Positions 27,529 to 40,000 of a stretch of 64,000 nt of DNA are shown piece by piece. Within the stretch, counting starts at the first letter, position 1. Each line of letters begins with the position of its first letter. The notes below the pieces were generated by a model. It saw nothing but the letters and a program-made list of their open reading frames with translations, ran no database searches and was not told the origin of the DNA. This stretch comes from Liolophura sinensis (lineage: Eukaryota; Mollusca; Polyplacophora; Chitonida; Chitonidae), in contig NC_088295.1 in assembly GCF_032854445.1 (NCBI RefSeq), positions 84,862,644 through 84,926,643 on the forward strand. The letters are read 5' to 3'. A program made the position numbers and the translations under genes.

Positions 27529-30500
27529 TCTTACCATACAAGAATGTTGCCATTGGTAGCCTTGCTGGGCTTTCTTTGTCCGGCGACGGGTTTTATATAA
27601 GGACCTTGAAAAGGTGCAAATAATTTGTCAGATCCCGAAAAAGGTATATATCGTCTTGTAATGCGGTCCCTCGTTTAGTAAATCGCCCATCTTAAAAAGA
27701 GGATGTCAAAAATTGGACCGACAGATAGACAAAGCGACCTAAAGAGTTCGCTTTTCGCATGTGACATTAGCAAAATGTCTCCTGTGGTCCCAATGTCTTA
27801 ATAACTCGCCAGGGCAAGATATTGGGTGAGAAATTTATTCCGGAGAGATTTTATGTCATCAGGTTGAGATAATCTTATATTTCGCATGTCCCCTACACGG
27901 CTCCTCAGGCGAAGGTGTTAGGTACGACTCTTTGTTCCGATATAAGACTGTCAAACATATCACAGGTTTCTGTATTCAGCTAACATAGCCATGTTTATGT
28001 CACAATCCGAAAGTCACTATCATGGTGAACTTACCGTTTCTGGTGAAACCTTGTGCTATTGTTAAGTGTTTTCTAGCAAGAGATATCCCTAGATTTAGCT
28101 TAACGTTCGAGTTTCACAAGGTGGTAATAATCAGTTTGTCATTTAGTTTTCCATAACAATGGTAGACAATATCGAACACACTCTTGTGCTGAAATATATA
28201 TAGTAGCGCGGGCGACTACAGCATGATGGAAATCGGTTTTGACGACACATAACAGGTGACGTATTAGACACTGTTTGTTCAGGGATCATTCACCCCATTT
28301 AACTCTTAATGACAACGCTAAATGTACTCGGTGACCTCTGGCTGTCCTGCGGCATGCGGATGTGGTGACCTCATTATGCATGCAGATGTTATCGAATATA
28401 TAATATTTGATATCTTCTTCATGTCATCAGCATGCGTAGTTTCGAGGAGGTTATTTCACTATTGTCTCATGTGGAACATCAAAATTTGTTCGTTGTTCTA
28501 GAATGAATGTTTGATGGCCTTACCTCACCGTAAGTTGACGTAATTTCGATGTATTTTTAATTCTGAAATTGTGTGCTTCAAACAATGAAAGGAAATTTAG
28601 TGGAATGGAGTGGAATTATCGCACGAGGTTTTATACAACTCCAGACATCCGGTGTGTTTCAGGGCGTCTTCCTGGGCGTCTACCGCGAGGGGAATCTTCA
28701 CTCCTCTAACCTTTCACAAGTCCATTAACCCTCATTACCCGCGCCACGGCACACGTGTTGCAGCCTTTCATAGCTTGTCATTACCGCGGCTGGTTCAACC
28801 GCAGTCGAATGAGAAAAATAATTACTTATTTAAATTCATCGTCTCTCGGCAAAACCAGCAGGATTCCGTAGGGGCACACTTTCCAGTACATCGTAACTTG
28901 ATCGCACTGTGGAAGTCTTCCCCAGCGGGATTTCTTATAGCCGTGGTAAACAGAGGAGCAAAGCCATGAAGATTAGACATGCGCATTCACGAAATGTCTG
29001 CAAATAAAGGTCGTCAAACCTTTATCGCTTCATATATCCTCTTATAAATGTACTCTCATTAAACGTATAATTATTGCCTACTCCGATGTAATGTTGATAC
29101 AATGTCTACATGGTAAATCAATATGGAAGATTTCCACACAGTGGCACACATGCCATTTTGCCTATCTGCTGCACGACAGAATATTGCTGTACAATCTTGT
29201 AAGGCAAACTGGATATCATTTATGATATTTATTTCTCTTGCTGCACCAGCGTTCCATTGCGTCACAGCGACGTAGAGAACATAATGGCTGCCGCTATCGG
29301 ATAGAAATATAGACGAATGACGTCGTAATGTGCACCATCGGAAATGAGGACCAGCCATGAGAAACCAATAGAAAAAACCCCAAAACCACACAAAAACACT
29401 ACCACTGCCATCCATTATGCCAAACTATTTCTGTCTCAGATACTGCCAGTAATTCATTTCTTTTTTCCAAGTGCAATCTAGCAAAATTAGTACGTAATAC
29501 TTATCGACCAGGATAACAGACTTCATTATGCTAGGCAGTCTTCATTAGGTTAAGTACACACATGCTCCTGGCGACATGTAAGCGGCTGATAATAAGCTCC
29601 AGTTGTAGCTAAATATTAAACACAAGTCAAATGTCTACGAAGAATTACCTATTTATTAAGACCTGCATGGCGAGTTTCAGTCAAGGGGCCAATTTTGTTT
29701 CTTCATGCCAGTTCACTCGCTTTAAAGTGAGGACTGAAATCGGAGGAGTAAGAAATCAATTGCTTGGCAACTAAGATGGTGGCCTTTCTTGGGGGGTTGC
29801 CAATATGCAAATGATGGAAAGACTGAGTAACTGATCTTGGAAAGTCCCAGTGAAGGTATTTGAACATAGAACCTTCGCTAGAAAAATCAATACATACAAA
29901 GAAATGAAATCAAAAATAAATGGTCGTCTGTAAATAATGCTCCATTGGCTACACCTTCAGCCATTACACCATAAAAAGCTTGAGGGCTTTCCAGACAACT
30001 GTTTGTGGTACTCAAGGCGTGTATGTCATTTCAAGTGCTTCTCCATTGTCATGTTTGAAAGATCGATTTTGAGTTGAATTAATTCTCTGTTAAAAAGTAT
30101 TTATTATAAATTCTGAAGAGAATTCTGCTGTGGTGTTTACTGTATGATTGGTTGCTTGAATTGTTGACGTCACTGAGGGAAAATTCAGACTACATGATGG
30201 TGGCCAGACTCAAGCTGGCCCATTGTAATGTCAACACTATCACAGCTCAACACTTGCAGGCTGCGGCAACCAGATCCTGAATGATGAGCTACAAAAATAG
30301 TATCGGCAACAGATTCTGACTAAAACACACACATTATATAAGTTAAACGTCATATAAAACTAGACGAAAGGCACAAATTTTATTTATGTCAGAAAGTCAT
30401 CCTAATGTAACATTCGCAGCCTCAGGTCAGTTGCACCATCCATGGTCTGTTTAAATATTATGAAATCCAAATTCACTTGTTATTTTTTCTTTATCACAGG

Positions 30501-31639
30501 ATTTGTTATTTTCACCATATCAGATGGAAACAGTTTGAGCAAAAAGAAAATAGGTTGTGTGGACTGAGAGCAGGTAGGCTTACGATAAAAACTTGTTAGG
30601 AAATTCACCCTTATTCGAAAGTATGTGCCGTTGCACCGAATGTAAGTATCTCACTGCCCATGCGCGATCACATAGCAGACACGTATAACTACATAAACAC
30701 AAGCGTTACACACATCGGTGATAAATCAATTAACATAAATCGCATTGCGTTGCATTGTAGATTTCGATGGAATGGAGACAAACATAGCTGGGGCCTTTTG
30801 GTTCATTGGTGTGAGAAACAAAAAGTGGCTGTATTATCTTTGACTCCAATAGAGAGTTCAAATCACGACAAAACAGTGGTACATTATATAGATCATTTGT
30901 TGTGAGATCAGACAAATCACATATCATCTGATCCGAAGGGATTGGAATTCCCGACACTTCATGTGTGTGCAGTATTAGGCGTGGTAGTTCTCCGGACAGG
31001 AAACGAAGGCATTATTTATAACAGGGAAGATTTATGGCTTGTCTTGTAATGTATTTGTTTCCCAAGGTAGACATTCAACTTCCATCGGCATCCATGTCCG
31101 GATATCTTAACCATTTACTCGAAGAACGGAATCCTTGTCCCATATATACAATGATTGTCCGTTGCGATCTGACAGAATAACAAATGATGAACCATTTCGT
31201 CGTCCCGGTTACGGTACGTCCATGGCTCTTCTTTTCGGCATCATTCATATTAAAGGATATATGAGCACTCAGGGGTGAGAGCACCAAGAAAGTACTAAGC
31301 TTAGTCATTCTTCTATTTCACTTTCCCTTAAATAAGCAGTTTGACTGAAATCGAGTGTTTGCCCTTTGTGCCATATATTCTGAATCAAGTGTTTTCGGAA
31401 AGTTTTGGCCCTTTCTAATAAATAGCTACGTTATTTGAAGGGACGTGCGACTACTTTGTTCTCATAGTCTAGCTGGCATTTTTTTTATAATAAAGAGAGG
31501 TGAATGATTTGAGCTGCATGAAATGTATGTAAATGTACATGTTACTTGCTCCTGGATGTTATTTGACCACACTGTTTCATCTGATGGGACGCTTTATCAA
31601 GCACTCTGACTTGTTTTTTTTTACACCAAAAGCAGTCAC
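27529..31639. other. Non-coding stretch
   Basis: One CRE palindrome at 30165-30172. Open frames at 28610-28969 and 29071-29415 are unassignable. No repeat seen. Confidence 0.55.
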
Positions 31640-31679
31640 CTGTTTTATCAGTGATCTTCTCCGAAACAATCCAGAACGC

Positions 31680-32115
31680 TTTGTTCCATCAGTGACAGTC
31701 ATGTCGTTGTCAATGATCTTAAACCTAAGGCAGTCCATCAACGACATTATCTCACGGTGAAAGATCTTCTATTTGTCTGGAACATTTTGTTTCATTAACA
31801 ACATCTCATTATCTATAATCCCACTATCTCAAGACAATCTAGAACTTTTTTATTTCACTAACGACGGATATCTCATCGTTAATGATCTCATATTTTAGGA
31901 CAGCCTTAAACATTTGGTTTCACTAACGACAGGTATCTCATTGTCAGTGATCTCCTATTCTGAGGCGGTGAAGAGGGTTTTTTTTCACTTCGATCGGTAT
32001 CTCATTGTCTGTTATGGCGTATTTTAAGTCTGTCTTTATCCCTAGAGCAGTCTAGATCCCTTTCTTTCACCCCGAAATTAATGTCATTATCAGTGATCTC
32101 TTGTCATGGAATAGT
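31680..32115 (+). repeat. Degenerate tandem array, unit about 63-65 bp
   Basis: The anchor TTTCACTAACGAC...ATCTCATTGTCAGTGATCTC recurs with TTTCAC/TTTCAT at 31790, 31853, 31918 and 31983, then 32065 after a larger step. Earlier diverged units are at about 31684 and 31735. Units end with variants of AGTCTAGAAC. Confidence 0.7.
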
Positions 32116-35100
32116 CTAAAAATACTTTCTCTACCAATGGTTGTCATGTCATGGCCAGTTATAATAATCCCGACACCACATTTACTCCAGTTTCCTTCAC
32201 CATGCATAAATATGAAGTCTGGAGTCCGCAGTCCGGAGTTAGAAAGTTGTGAAATAAATAAGCTGAACTGAACCTGTTGTTTTTAAACTTTCTTAAAGTG
32301 TTGCACACAAAAGTGGTCGACCGGAAGGTGACAGTTCGAGTTTATCTTATCTGTCCGGATTTCATTTTGTCATCATCATTAGCAGTGGTCTTCCTTCGAC
32401 ATCAATCTTGGTGGTGTGAAGCCAACGATTTCTTACTGAACCTTTTAGCAACCAATAAACTTTACAATCTCATCATTCCCTGCGTGAATCCAGGGACTAG
32501 CAAATTTCCCTGTCGATATTATATCTGTAAGGTCGTACTGTAGTTCTGACAAACTGTTCATCGAAAATTGCTCAGCGATCTACAGCGCTTGGGCATTGAA
32601 TCACTTCATCCACACCGACATCAGTGTGTTTAAGAAAAACCACGGCTTGACTGGCATTCTATATAGGGTTATACCACCTTCTCATTAATACCACCTATCT
32701 CATGCTTAATACAGACAAGCTATACCAGTCATTGGCTGTGTTACTGGGATAACAGAACCGGGATAACAGAACCGTCCAGCCTTATGTACGAGGTGGTCAC
32801 AGTTAGCATCAAGGAAACAATCAACAAACCACTGACGAAGTTTAGCTCGTAATATGCGCATGGGTGTGTTCAAGAGTGCCGTCCCAAAATCACGTCTACC
32901 TATCAGGGAAGTCAGTAAGGAACGAAATGAGGCAATCAGTGAGATCGTTCACGAATGATTGTAATGAGCTGGGAAGGGAGGTGCTGAACAAACCTACTCT
33001 CTCTGTCCCAATCTGATGATTTGCATGGACTGAGATGTTCTTAGAATAAAGTCAAACTCCCGTTAGCAAGAAGGATTTTTTGGAGCCAGATAAATGGTCT
33101 TGATGAACCCAGTAGTCTACAAACCGTATTTTACCACAGAGTGCGTGATTAGCATCTGTGCAGTGGACGGTTTCTTTCGCGATGGAAACCACGTTAGGAC
33201 ATGGGCCTGTGCTCCACTGGAACCGGGTTGGTCCTGAAAAGGTTAAAGGTGTTTCAAATCCGATCAAACTGGACTGAATACGCTTATTATCTAACACGCA
33301 AACTCTCCATTAGGTGCTCAGCAAAGTGCTGGAGGCATGATGTGATGTAGTTGTGAAGCAACAAGCCCTTCGGGTCGACTGAGCAACATGGATATGGTAT
33401 TCACTTGGTCAGACTGGCACTGGTCTTTAGTGACAGTGTAACGTGTAACTACCACAGGCACATTTTTATCATCCTTCATCAGAGTTTGGCTTTGCAGGTC
33501 GCTAAGCTATTTTGGAAATTTTAGTAAAATTACATCGGAGTTATTGATATTATCTTGAGTTTTGCGGGCTTGCTATCCTGTCAAACAGACGAAGATACCT
33601 GCATCTCTCAGCATTTCCTCCACTACTAGTTCTGCTTAGGCACCATGTTTTGTAATTGAACACGCTGATTGAGTACATGGCCAGAGGCCGGTACATCTTC
33701 CCGTTCAGGTCATGGTTAAAGAAATCCTTCTACAAATCGGAGTCCAATTTCCTCTAACGGATTTTCGTGTCGAAGTTTTTTTCCTTCTGATATAAACATA
33801 GCGCTAGCCATCTCCAAGCGAAATAGACTTTGCAAGTTCAGTGTTAGCCACCCAGGATAGCTTCTATTGTTTATCCGTTTTTCACATCGTTGATGTAAAT
33901 GTGGTTGTAACCCTTCGGTGAGTTTCGTTAGAATCCAAAATGAAAATATTCACTCGGGGCCACGACAGTCTCTTAAGAGAACGGTTTGTGTAAATCTATT
34001 GCAATAGCAGGGCATTCTTTCTGTATGAAGTTTAGTGCCAGGTAATTTAAATACGGATATTTTGAACAATTGAAACACTGAAATTAAATTAAGTGGTTTA
34101 CATCAGCCATGTTGCCTCATTAAGACGTGTTAGATAAGTGAATCCCGTTAACGCTGGATTTTTTTTTAATCATTTTAGGAGATAGAGAGATGGCGTATAT
34201 TGTGTTAAGTGTAGACAGGTTCAACACTCTTGCTGTCCCGTTCACACAACACCGCTCACTACCATGCTCTCTGGGGCAAAAAATGCCGTGTCACCTGAAA
34301 TGGATATGCTGTCAGTGCAGTTTTTACGTGACTTAAAATTGTCGTCTGTTTGTATAAGCCGGTTATAGTATAGTGTAAGTGATTACCATTGGGTCATTTC
34401 CCCCAAAGTCCTGGTACTTGCTGAAGTCCACGACCATAAAATGAGAATGGAATCGTTCCTTCCGGTGTATATGCTTTCCTTACTAGACAGCCGATGGCAA
34501 CAGACTTGTTTGATTGAAAACGTTTATGATGCCATAGTCTGGGAAAGTTTCGATCTACTGGCGAGATGTAGCGTCTATGATGAGAGGGAGGCAAGCGGCC
34601 TAGATCCGTTATTTAGGACGTAGTCCACATGGCTGTAATGAGAGGTCCAAAGGGGTATAAATCTGAGATTCATTTCTCTGCCAAAAGATTACAGCGATGT
34701 ATAAGATCTAGACAGGAAATGCCGTGGAAGAAGTGATCTGTAACTAACTTTATCGTAAAGAGACTATAAAACTGGTCTACCTCCACAAATAGTGAACAAT
34801 GTCTGAACCTCCGCCACACAGACAATATGGACTCCAGTGGCAATTCCTATTGTTCCCAGTTATTTCTACCCGATCAGGCGATCAAGATGAAAGTCACAAT
34901 AATGTGTGAATGTCTTTATTCTTTAAACGACCATGAAATGAAATGCCGAGATTCTCAACTTTACGGCAGTATTTCAGTCGTATCGTGTAAACAATTTTAG
35001 TTGTTTGTCGTTAATTCTACCTTTGTTAATGAGTCGACATATAGATATTGGCATGTACCGTTACGACATTAAAGCGAAGCGCCTATGGTACTGGAGGCCA

Positions 35101-37999
35101 CTTTCGGTTCACCTAAGCAAATGGTGTATTAAGGTTTAAATGTACCATTCCGACATTTCTTACTTACAGTATTAGTTCTTACTCAGCAATGAGTGGAGGA
35201 CATAAACATTTAACTCCTAAGGAGCCATGAGTAATTCAGGATATGTCAGCCAGTAATTAATAATGATTGTTGTCTTTTCATAGGCTACTGTCGATTCTTC
35301 AACTAATGTGATCACTAATTTTATAACCAAGGCCCATGACATTTGTTTTCCTTTTTGTTACAACTTATTGCCTCTTAATATGAAAAGGCATGTGATTTAA
35401 TAGATTTGGAGTATCACCGTGTACTCCATTACGGAGGAAAACAAACGAATTTAAAAATTAAAATGAGTATTAATTTTGTTTATGTGCTTATCTTGTTTCT
35501 TTCTGACGTAAAATCTTAATCCTTTGCTGGCTGTCGTTGCTTACGATCGTAGTTGATATTGATATGTACATGTACATTGTATATATATATGCTCATGCAC
35601 CATTAATCACGATGAAACCTTCTTACAATGACTTTGCTAAGCTCGTGTTTCAAACTCATGAATCCAGATTATTTAGCTTAGTCTCTATAAAACATGTGCA
35701 GTAGATCAGGTTGTATTGTAAACTCCAGATATGTATATACAGACCAGATGTGGCCAACATATGAGACCACCTGGCCTCAGCGAGTAACTCTCATATGTGC
35801 ATCTCGACATTGCGAATCTCAGGAAAATCCTAAAGGTTCAGTAGATTGGTTTTTGCGAAGAATCTAGACTGTGATCAATTAACCTTGGCTAGCTAGCTAA
35901 CTGTTGGTTTGCCTCACTCATCATTCAAAAGCTGCCTGGGTGCTATGAAACAGCTGAATCATGCGCTGTTTCGCCTTGATGCCACCACCCCCCTTTTCTA
36001 CCTTGACCATCCTTAATAAAAATTATCTTTGCATCAAGTGAAGATGTTTATGTTTACATAATTTGCTCTAATCTAAACTTGACAAAGGAGAGACGCTCTG
36101 TTTTTAGCAGCTTTTACAAGCACAGCCCCTTTTATCTCAGAGGCTTGACATGCGTCTGAGAGTTAACCTGTATTTCGATGCCAGTGAAAAACACCGCAGG
36201 GATAGAACAACATTTACGTAATCGAAGTGAAAACACGCTTTTTAACCGCCAGAGGTTAGTATTTTGTCACGAAAATGTGCCCAGATTAACACGAGACCTG
36301 CCTGTAAACATGACGCAACTATGTTGATGCCAGGTATCAATGATGTTCACCGTAAACATATGCTATCTGTCTTGTAGCCTCATAACTGCACCATTCAAGA
36401 AGGAACATTTACGTAGAAACTCGTCGGCACTCGACATACCTCCTGGTGTATGGCTCCAGCCGACCCATTGTATCAAGACCACTTATATGACATTTCCTAT
36501 TTTCTATTGTGGATTTTTGGAAACTGAATGATAGTTGCAGACTGCTCGGTTTTTTTGGACAAAAAAGCACATTCAAGTCCTTATCCTTGATGGGAGGAAG
36601 GCCTAGGGCTTGGCCAAACAGGTGTTTATGTATGCGTATTGACGGTCTTCAAAGTATCTTTGTATTTTTGCACAGGTCTCGAACTAAGCGCAGATGTCGG
36701 AGGTACTGACCAGTGAGACCATGTATCACGTAGACAACTATAGATGAGACCAACCTTGCTGTTTGAATACAAAGTTACTCTTCTGGTGAGTGCCCTTAGT
36801 TACCTTGCTATGCTTTTCTGTTCAGTTTGTCTAAACTTTGGTGTTGTTTAATATCTAAAAAAAGGTTTAGGAATCCCAGGAAGAGTCTGTATCGATTGAT
36901 GTCCCCGTCTTCAATTTCCTTGTCCATATCCATTAAACTTGCCTGTAAGAAGAAAGATGACAACTTCATGTTAAAACAAAGCTGATCATTAAAGATTACA
37001 TGTTTTAATGGATAACGTTTTCGCTTGGACCATGTATAACGCTCACCCACATTAATCATTTATCGCAATGTATGCCAATAAACGTTATACGGAATATGTT
37101 CACCGAGAACAAGTTCATTGTGTTCTCAAAGCTTTACAACTATAAAGTCATGACACATTTTGTCTGGCATTACCACATTCCTGAAAGGATTGTAATGATA
37201 AATTGCGTGTTTAAAATTGTAGACCACACCAATCAGCCATGTCCCTTGCTTTGCGCATGCTCCAAACCGAGTGATTTTGGCTGTAACTCGCAGTGAAGAG
37301 CAGACGCATTCATCACTGTCTGTGTAATGCTACAGTTCACCATGGACTCGGGACGGATCATTCATTAAGCTAGACTACAACTAGATTAAAGCCGACCTTT
37401 CCGTTTGTACTAATGCATCTAAATGGTCCATGTTATATTGGGAAGGTCTTAGTCTTTCGTTACACATACGGTCTAGCCTACATTTCATTCCATGTTACTG
37501 TCCGATAGTACAAACTGTTAATTGAACGACAAGATGGTAAAACCATACTATCGCTCAGCCAAATTGGAATCGGTCTTCCGAGTAAAAACTACAATCACAG
37601 ACGATACAGGCTGTGAGTTGGAGAAAAAATGGCTTACATGATGAAGACCGCAGTTATCAATTTTATTTTAATTTTAACATTATTTTATCACATCGTAGTT
37701 ATTGATATTTCTGTTGTTTATATTATTTTGCTCACACATGTATTTGGCAACACTTCAAGTAGCATTGCCTCAACGTGTTACGCTTGTCTTCGCTGGCGTT
37801 TGCATTTGACTTTTTTAAATACTTTTTATTAAGCGAAACCTTTTCTGCATTGCCTGTCGTAACATCTCCGCAAGTCAATCCTTGGATTTGAAACTAACCG
37901 GTTTATAACCTCCTTGTCTACAGTTAACAAAAGTATGAATACTGAGATATTTGAATACATCAACATCTTCTTGAACAGTACAGAAGAATCTACAATTTG
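32116..37999. other. Non-coding stretch, possibly upstream or 5' intron of the receptor gene
   Basis: Only a 14-bp duplication (GGGATAACAGAACC twice, about 32746-32774) stands out. No exon could be recognised. A 5' UTR exon of the receptor could lie here or further upstream but would leave no protein signature. Confidence 0.5.
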
Positions 38000-38330
38000 T
38001 GTGTATGTATGTATGTATGCTTGATGTTTAACGTCGTACTTAGCAATTTTTCAGCCATATGACAACGAGGGGTCATTGGGTGTGTGTGCATACATTGTGT
38101 CTTCTTGTGGCAGGGCTAGTCCATGCCGTCAAAGTATCATGTCGAAGAAACCCCACCTAGTCACATTTTACTGACACCCTGCCAATCAGTCATGTGTCCT
38201 TTCTCTAAAATCTCACTGTGGAGCGTCAAACGAGGCAGCAGCATGTACTTTTGGTACGACTCGGCCCGGATTTGATCCCTGGATCTCCCGATTTCGAGGC
38301 ACATGCTCTAACCATTAGGCCAGCGAAACC
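38000..38330 (-). mobile_element. Complete tRNA-derived SINE, family B1, minus strand
   Basis: On the minus strand: head GCTGGCCTAATGGTTAGAGC (A box), B box GGGATCAAATCC, a body with CCCTGCCACAAGAAGACACA, the conserved tail AAATTGCTAAGTACGACGTT then AAAC, and a (CATA)n terminus at 38000-38020. About 331 bp. Confidence 0.85.
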
Positions 38331-38734
38331 GTTTGATAGTTTAACATTACGTGCGCATTGGCCAGCTGATAAAGTTTTCCCACAATAATGTTCAACATCG
38401 TGTGAAAAAGTCGAGAAATCGATCTTCAATATGCCCACTTTTTCCTGACGTTTTTATGGAAAGATGCATATTTGTTATTGTTACGCCATGTAAAGAATGG
38501 AGCTTTAAATTTTAACACATTGTCAAGATAATTTAGACACTGTGATTTCAACCTAAAGAAATCAGTTTTATTCCCTATAATAAGGTAGTTTTAAAGAGAA
38601 CAAGTTCTTTTAAGATTAACTTGAAAATGCATTATAAATTGATTTAACATGATTTATGTAGTGATTATTTGTTTTACCATTATGAAATTATTCAAACATC
38701 AATTATCGTGATTACCACTTTAGCACGGTAAAAT

Positions 38735-38812
38735 CATAATAAAATACCGCCAATGTATAAGTGATATATTCTTGAGTAGGGCGTAAAACAACAATCAAAT
38801 CAAATCATAATA
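38735..38812 (+). mobile_element. SINE 3' tail fragment, family A
   Basis: ACCGCCAATGTATAAGTGAT, ATTCTTGAGTAGGGCGTAAA, then AACAATCAAATCAAATC. Matches the 3' module of the copies at 39190-39402 and 59575-59680; the 5' part is lost. Confidence 0.75.
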
Positions 38813-38862
38813 AAATAGACATTACGTATATACATTTATATTACCGAGAGAAACGACTTGTT

Positions 38863-39258
38863 CGGTGCTCAGTTATATTTTTCTCGCCCTCAAGTTATAT
38901 TTGTGTTGATATACATTTCTTTTTCAAAAGCGGTGTCCTTTCCTTAGTTTTATACTGGTTCAGCGTTGGTCGCAAGTCGGTTTCTCGCCAAGGACGTCGC
39001 ACAGCTTGGGTGGCCTAATGGTTAAAGCGTCCGCCTCGTCGGGAGACCACAGTATCAAACCCGGTGCCCAGTTATATTTTCTCGGATTCAAGTTGTATTT
39101 GTGTCGATGTGAAAAATATTTTAATCAATACATATGTTTTTAAAATAACTGGTATCTTTTCCTTCGTTTTACACTGATTCAGCCAATGACGTCGCACCGC
39201 TTTGGTGGCCTAATGCTTAGAGCATCAGCCTCGTCGGGAGACCTCGGGATCAAACCAG
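38863..39258 (+). repeat. Tandem duplication (about 199 bp) of a tRNA-like SINE head plus upstream sequence
   Basis: Unit 1 starts CGGTGCTCAGTTATATTTTT at 38863; unit 2 starts CGGTGCCCAGTTATATTTTC at 39062. Each continues through CAAGTTRTATTTGTGT, a TTTCCTT..GTTTTA block and GACGTCGCAC. Each ends in the same tRNA-like head GGTGGCCTAATG...GCCTCGTCGGGAGACC with B-box-like ATCAAACC. About 75-80% identical. Confidence 0.8.
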
Positions 39259-39402
39259 AAGTCTGCCAGCAACCTGCGGATGGTCGTGGATTTCACCCTG
39301 GGTCTGCCCGGTTTCCACCCACCATAATGCTGACCGCCGTCGTATAAGTGAAATATTCTTGAGTACGGAGTAAAACACCAATCAAATAAATAAATAAATA
39401 AA
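39190..39402 (+). mobile_element. Complete tRNA-derived SINE, family A with a tRNA-Asp-like head
   Basis: Head TGGCCTAATGCTTAGAGC (A box), CGTCGGGAGACC (resembles the anticodon/variable region of tRNA-Asp, inference), B box GGATCAAACC. The body has CAGCAACCTGCGGATGGTCG and CTGCCCGGTTTCCACCC. The 3' module is CGCCGTCGTATAAGTGAAAT, ATTCTTGAGTACGGAGTAAA, then (AAAT)n. Confidence 0.85.
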
Positions 39403-39415
39403 TTTAAACTGGCAC

Positions 39416-39656
39416 TTGTTGCTGCATCGTTTGCGCTCAGCAGTGAGAGGTTAGAGCAAGGAAACAGGACTGGTTGACCCAGTGTCAGTATAATGTGAGG
39501 TGTCTTCGGCATGGTACTTCAGTGGCAGCAGCACTTTGTGACATGCTCTCGCCCTGCCAAAAGAAGACACAATATATGTACACACAAGTAATGACTGCTC
39601 GTTGCTTCGTTTTTCTCTGTTATGTACGACGTTAAATTCCAAGAATACATACAAGC
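39416..39656 (+). mobile_element. 5'-truncated SINE, family B1
   Basis: Matches the body of the minus-strand copy at 38000-38330: CAGTGTCAGTATAATG, CGCCCTGCCAAAAGAAGACA, then ATGTACGACGTTAAATTCC and CATACATACAAG. The tRNA-like head is missing; it abuts the tail of the preceding family A SINE. Confidence 0.75.
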
Positions 39657-39961
39657 CAAGGACTTCGTAGGCTGGTGTCCAGCTCTCGCTAACTCACCTG
39701 AGATGAAGAACTGTTGCTCCGGGCAACACGGTTTGCCCTACCTGTAAATCTGGCGGCCGTCGAGTGTAGAAGTGATGATGTATTAACAAATCATTAAACA
39801 GAAATGAAATAAATAATTAATTTTCACACATTTACTATTCCCCTGAAAGGCATACACGACCAGCCTTTACTACTATAGATGTAGTTAATATTTAATTCAT
39901 GGTCATTCAATTGAGGTTTCTGCTACTGTGGACTGTGACGTGAAACTTCACAAAATTGACA
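39657..39961. other. Short spacer before the receptor exon (probable intron end)
   Basis: A weak family A-like remnant (CTGGCGGCCGTCGAGTGTAG near 39748-39767, then an AAATAAATAA tail) may be present but is too diverged to call firmly. Confidence 0.4.
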
Positions 39962-39981
39962 ATTCTTTCTCTTTGTTTCAG
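39962..39981 (+). promoter_or_regulatory. 3' splice site (acceptor) before the receptor coding exon
   Basis: A pyrimidine-rich tract (ATTCTTTCTCTTTGTTTCAG) ends in CAG at 39979-39981, 19 bases before the ATG at 40001. A TTGAC at 39956-39960 is a plausible branch point. The receptor exon would begin at 39982, giving a 5' UTR intron followed by an uninterrupted coding exon, an arrangement common in muscarinic receptor genes. The upstream exon was not located. Confidence 0.75.
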
Positions 39982-40000
39982 ACTAAAATCTCCAAAGGAA

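Noticed and set aside
38995-39065. Functional tRNA gene
   Set aside because: A and B boxes are present but no complete cloverleaf with paired acceptor stem can be drawn, and the sequence is duplicated as a SINE head.
39956-40000. Upstream extension of the receptor by 15 residues
   Set aside because: It begins at TTG, not ATG, and includes the polypyrimidine tract and AG of a strong splice acceptor; the ATG at 40001 has a good context.
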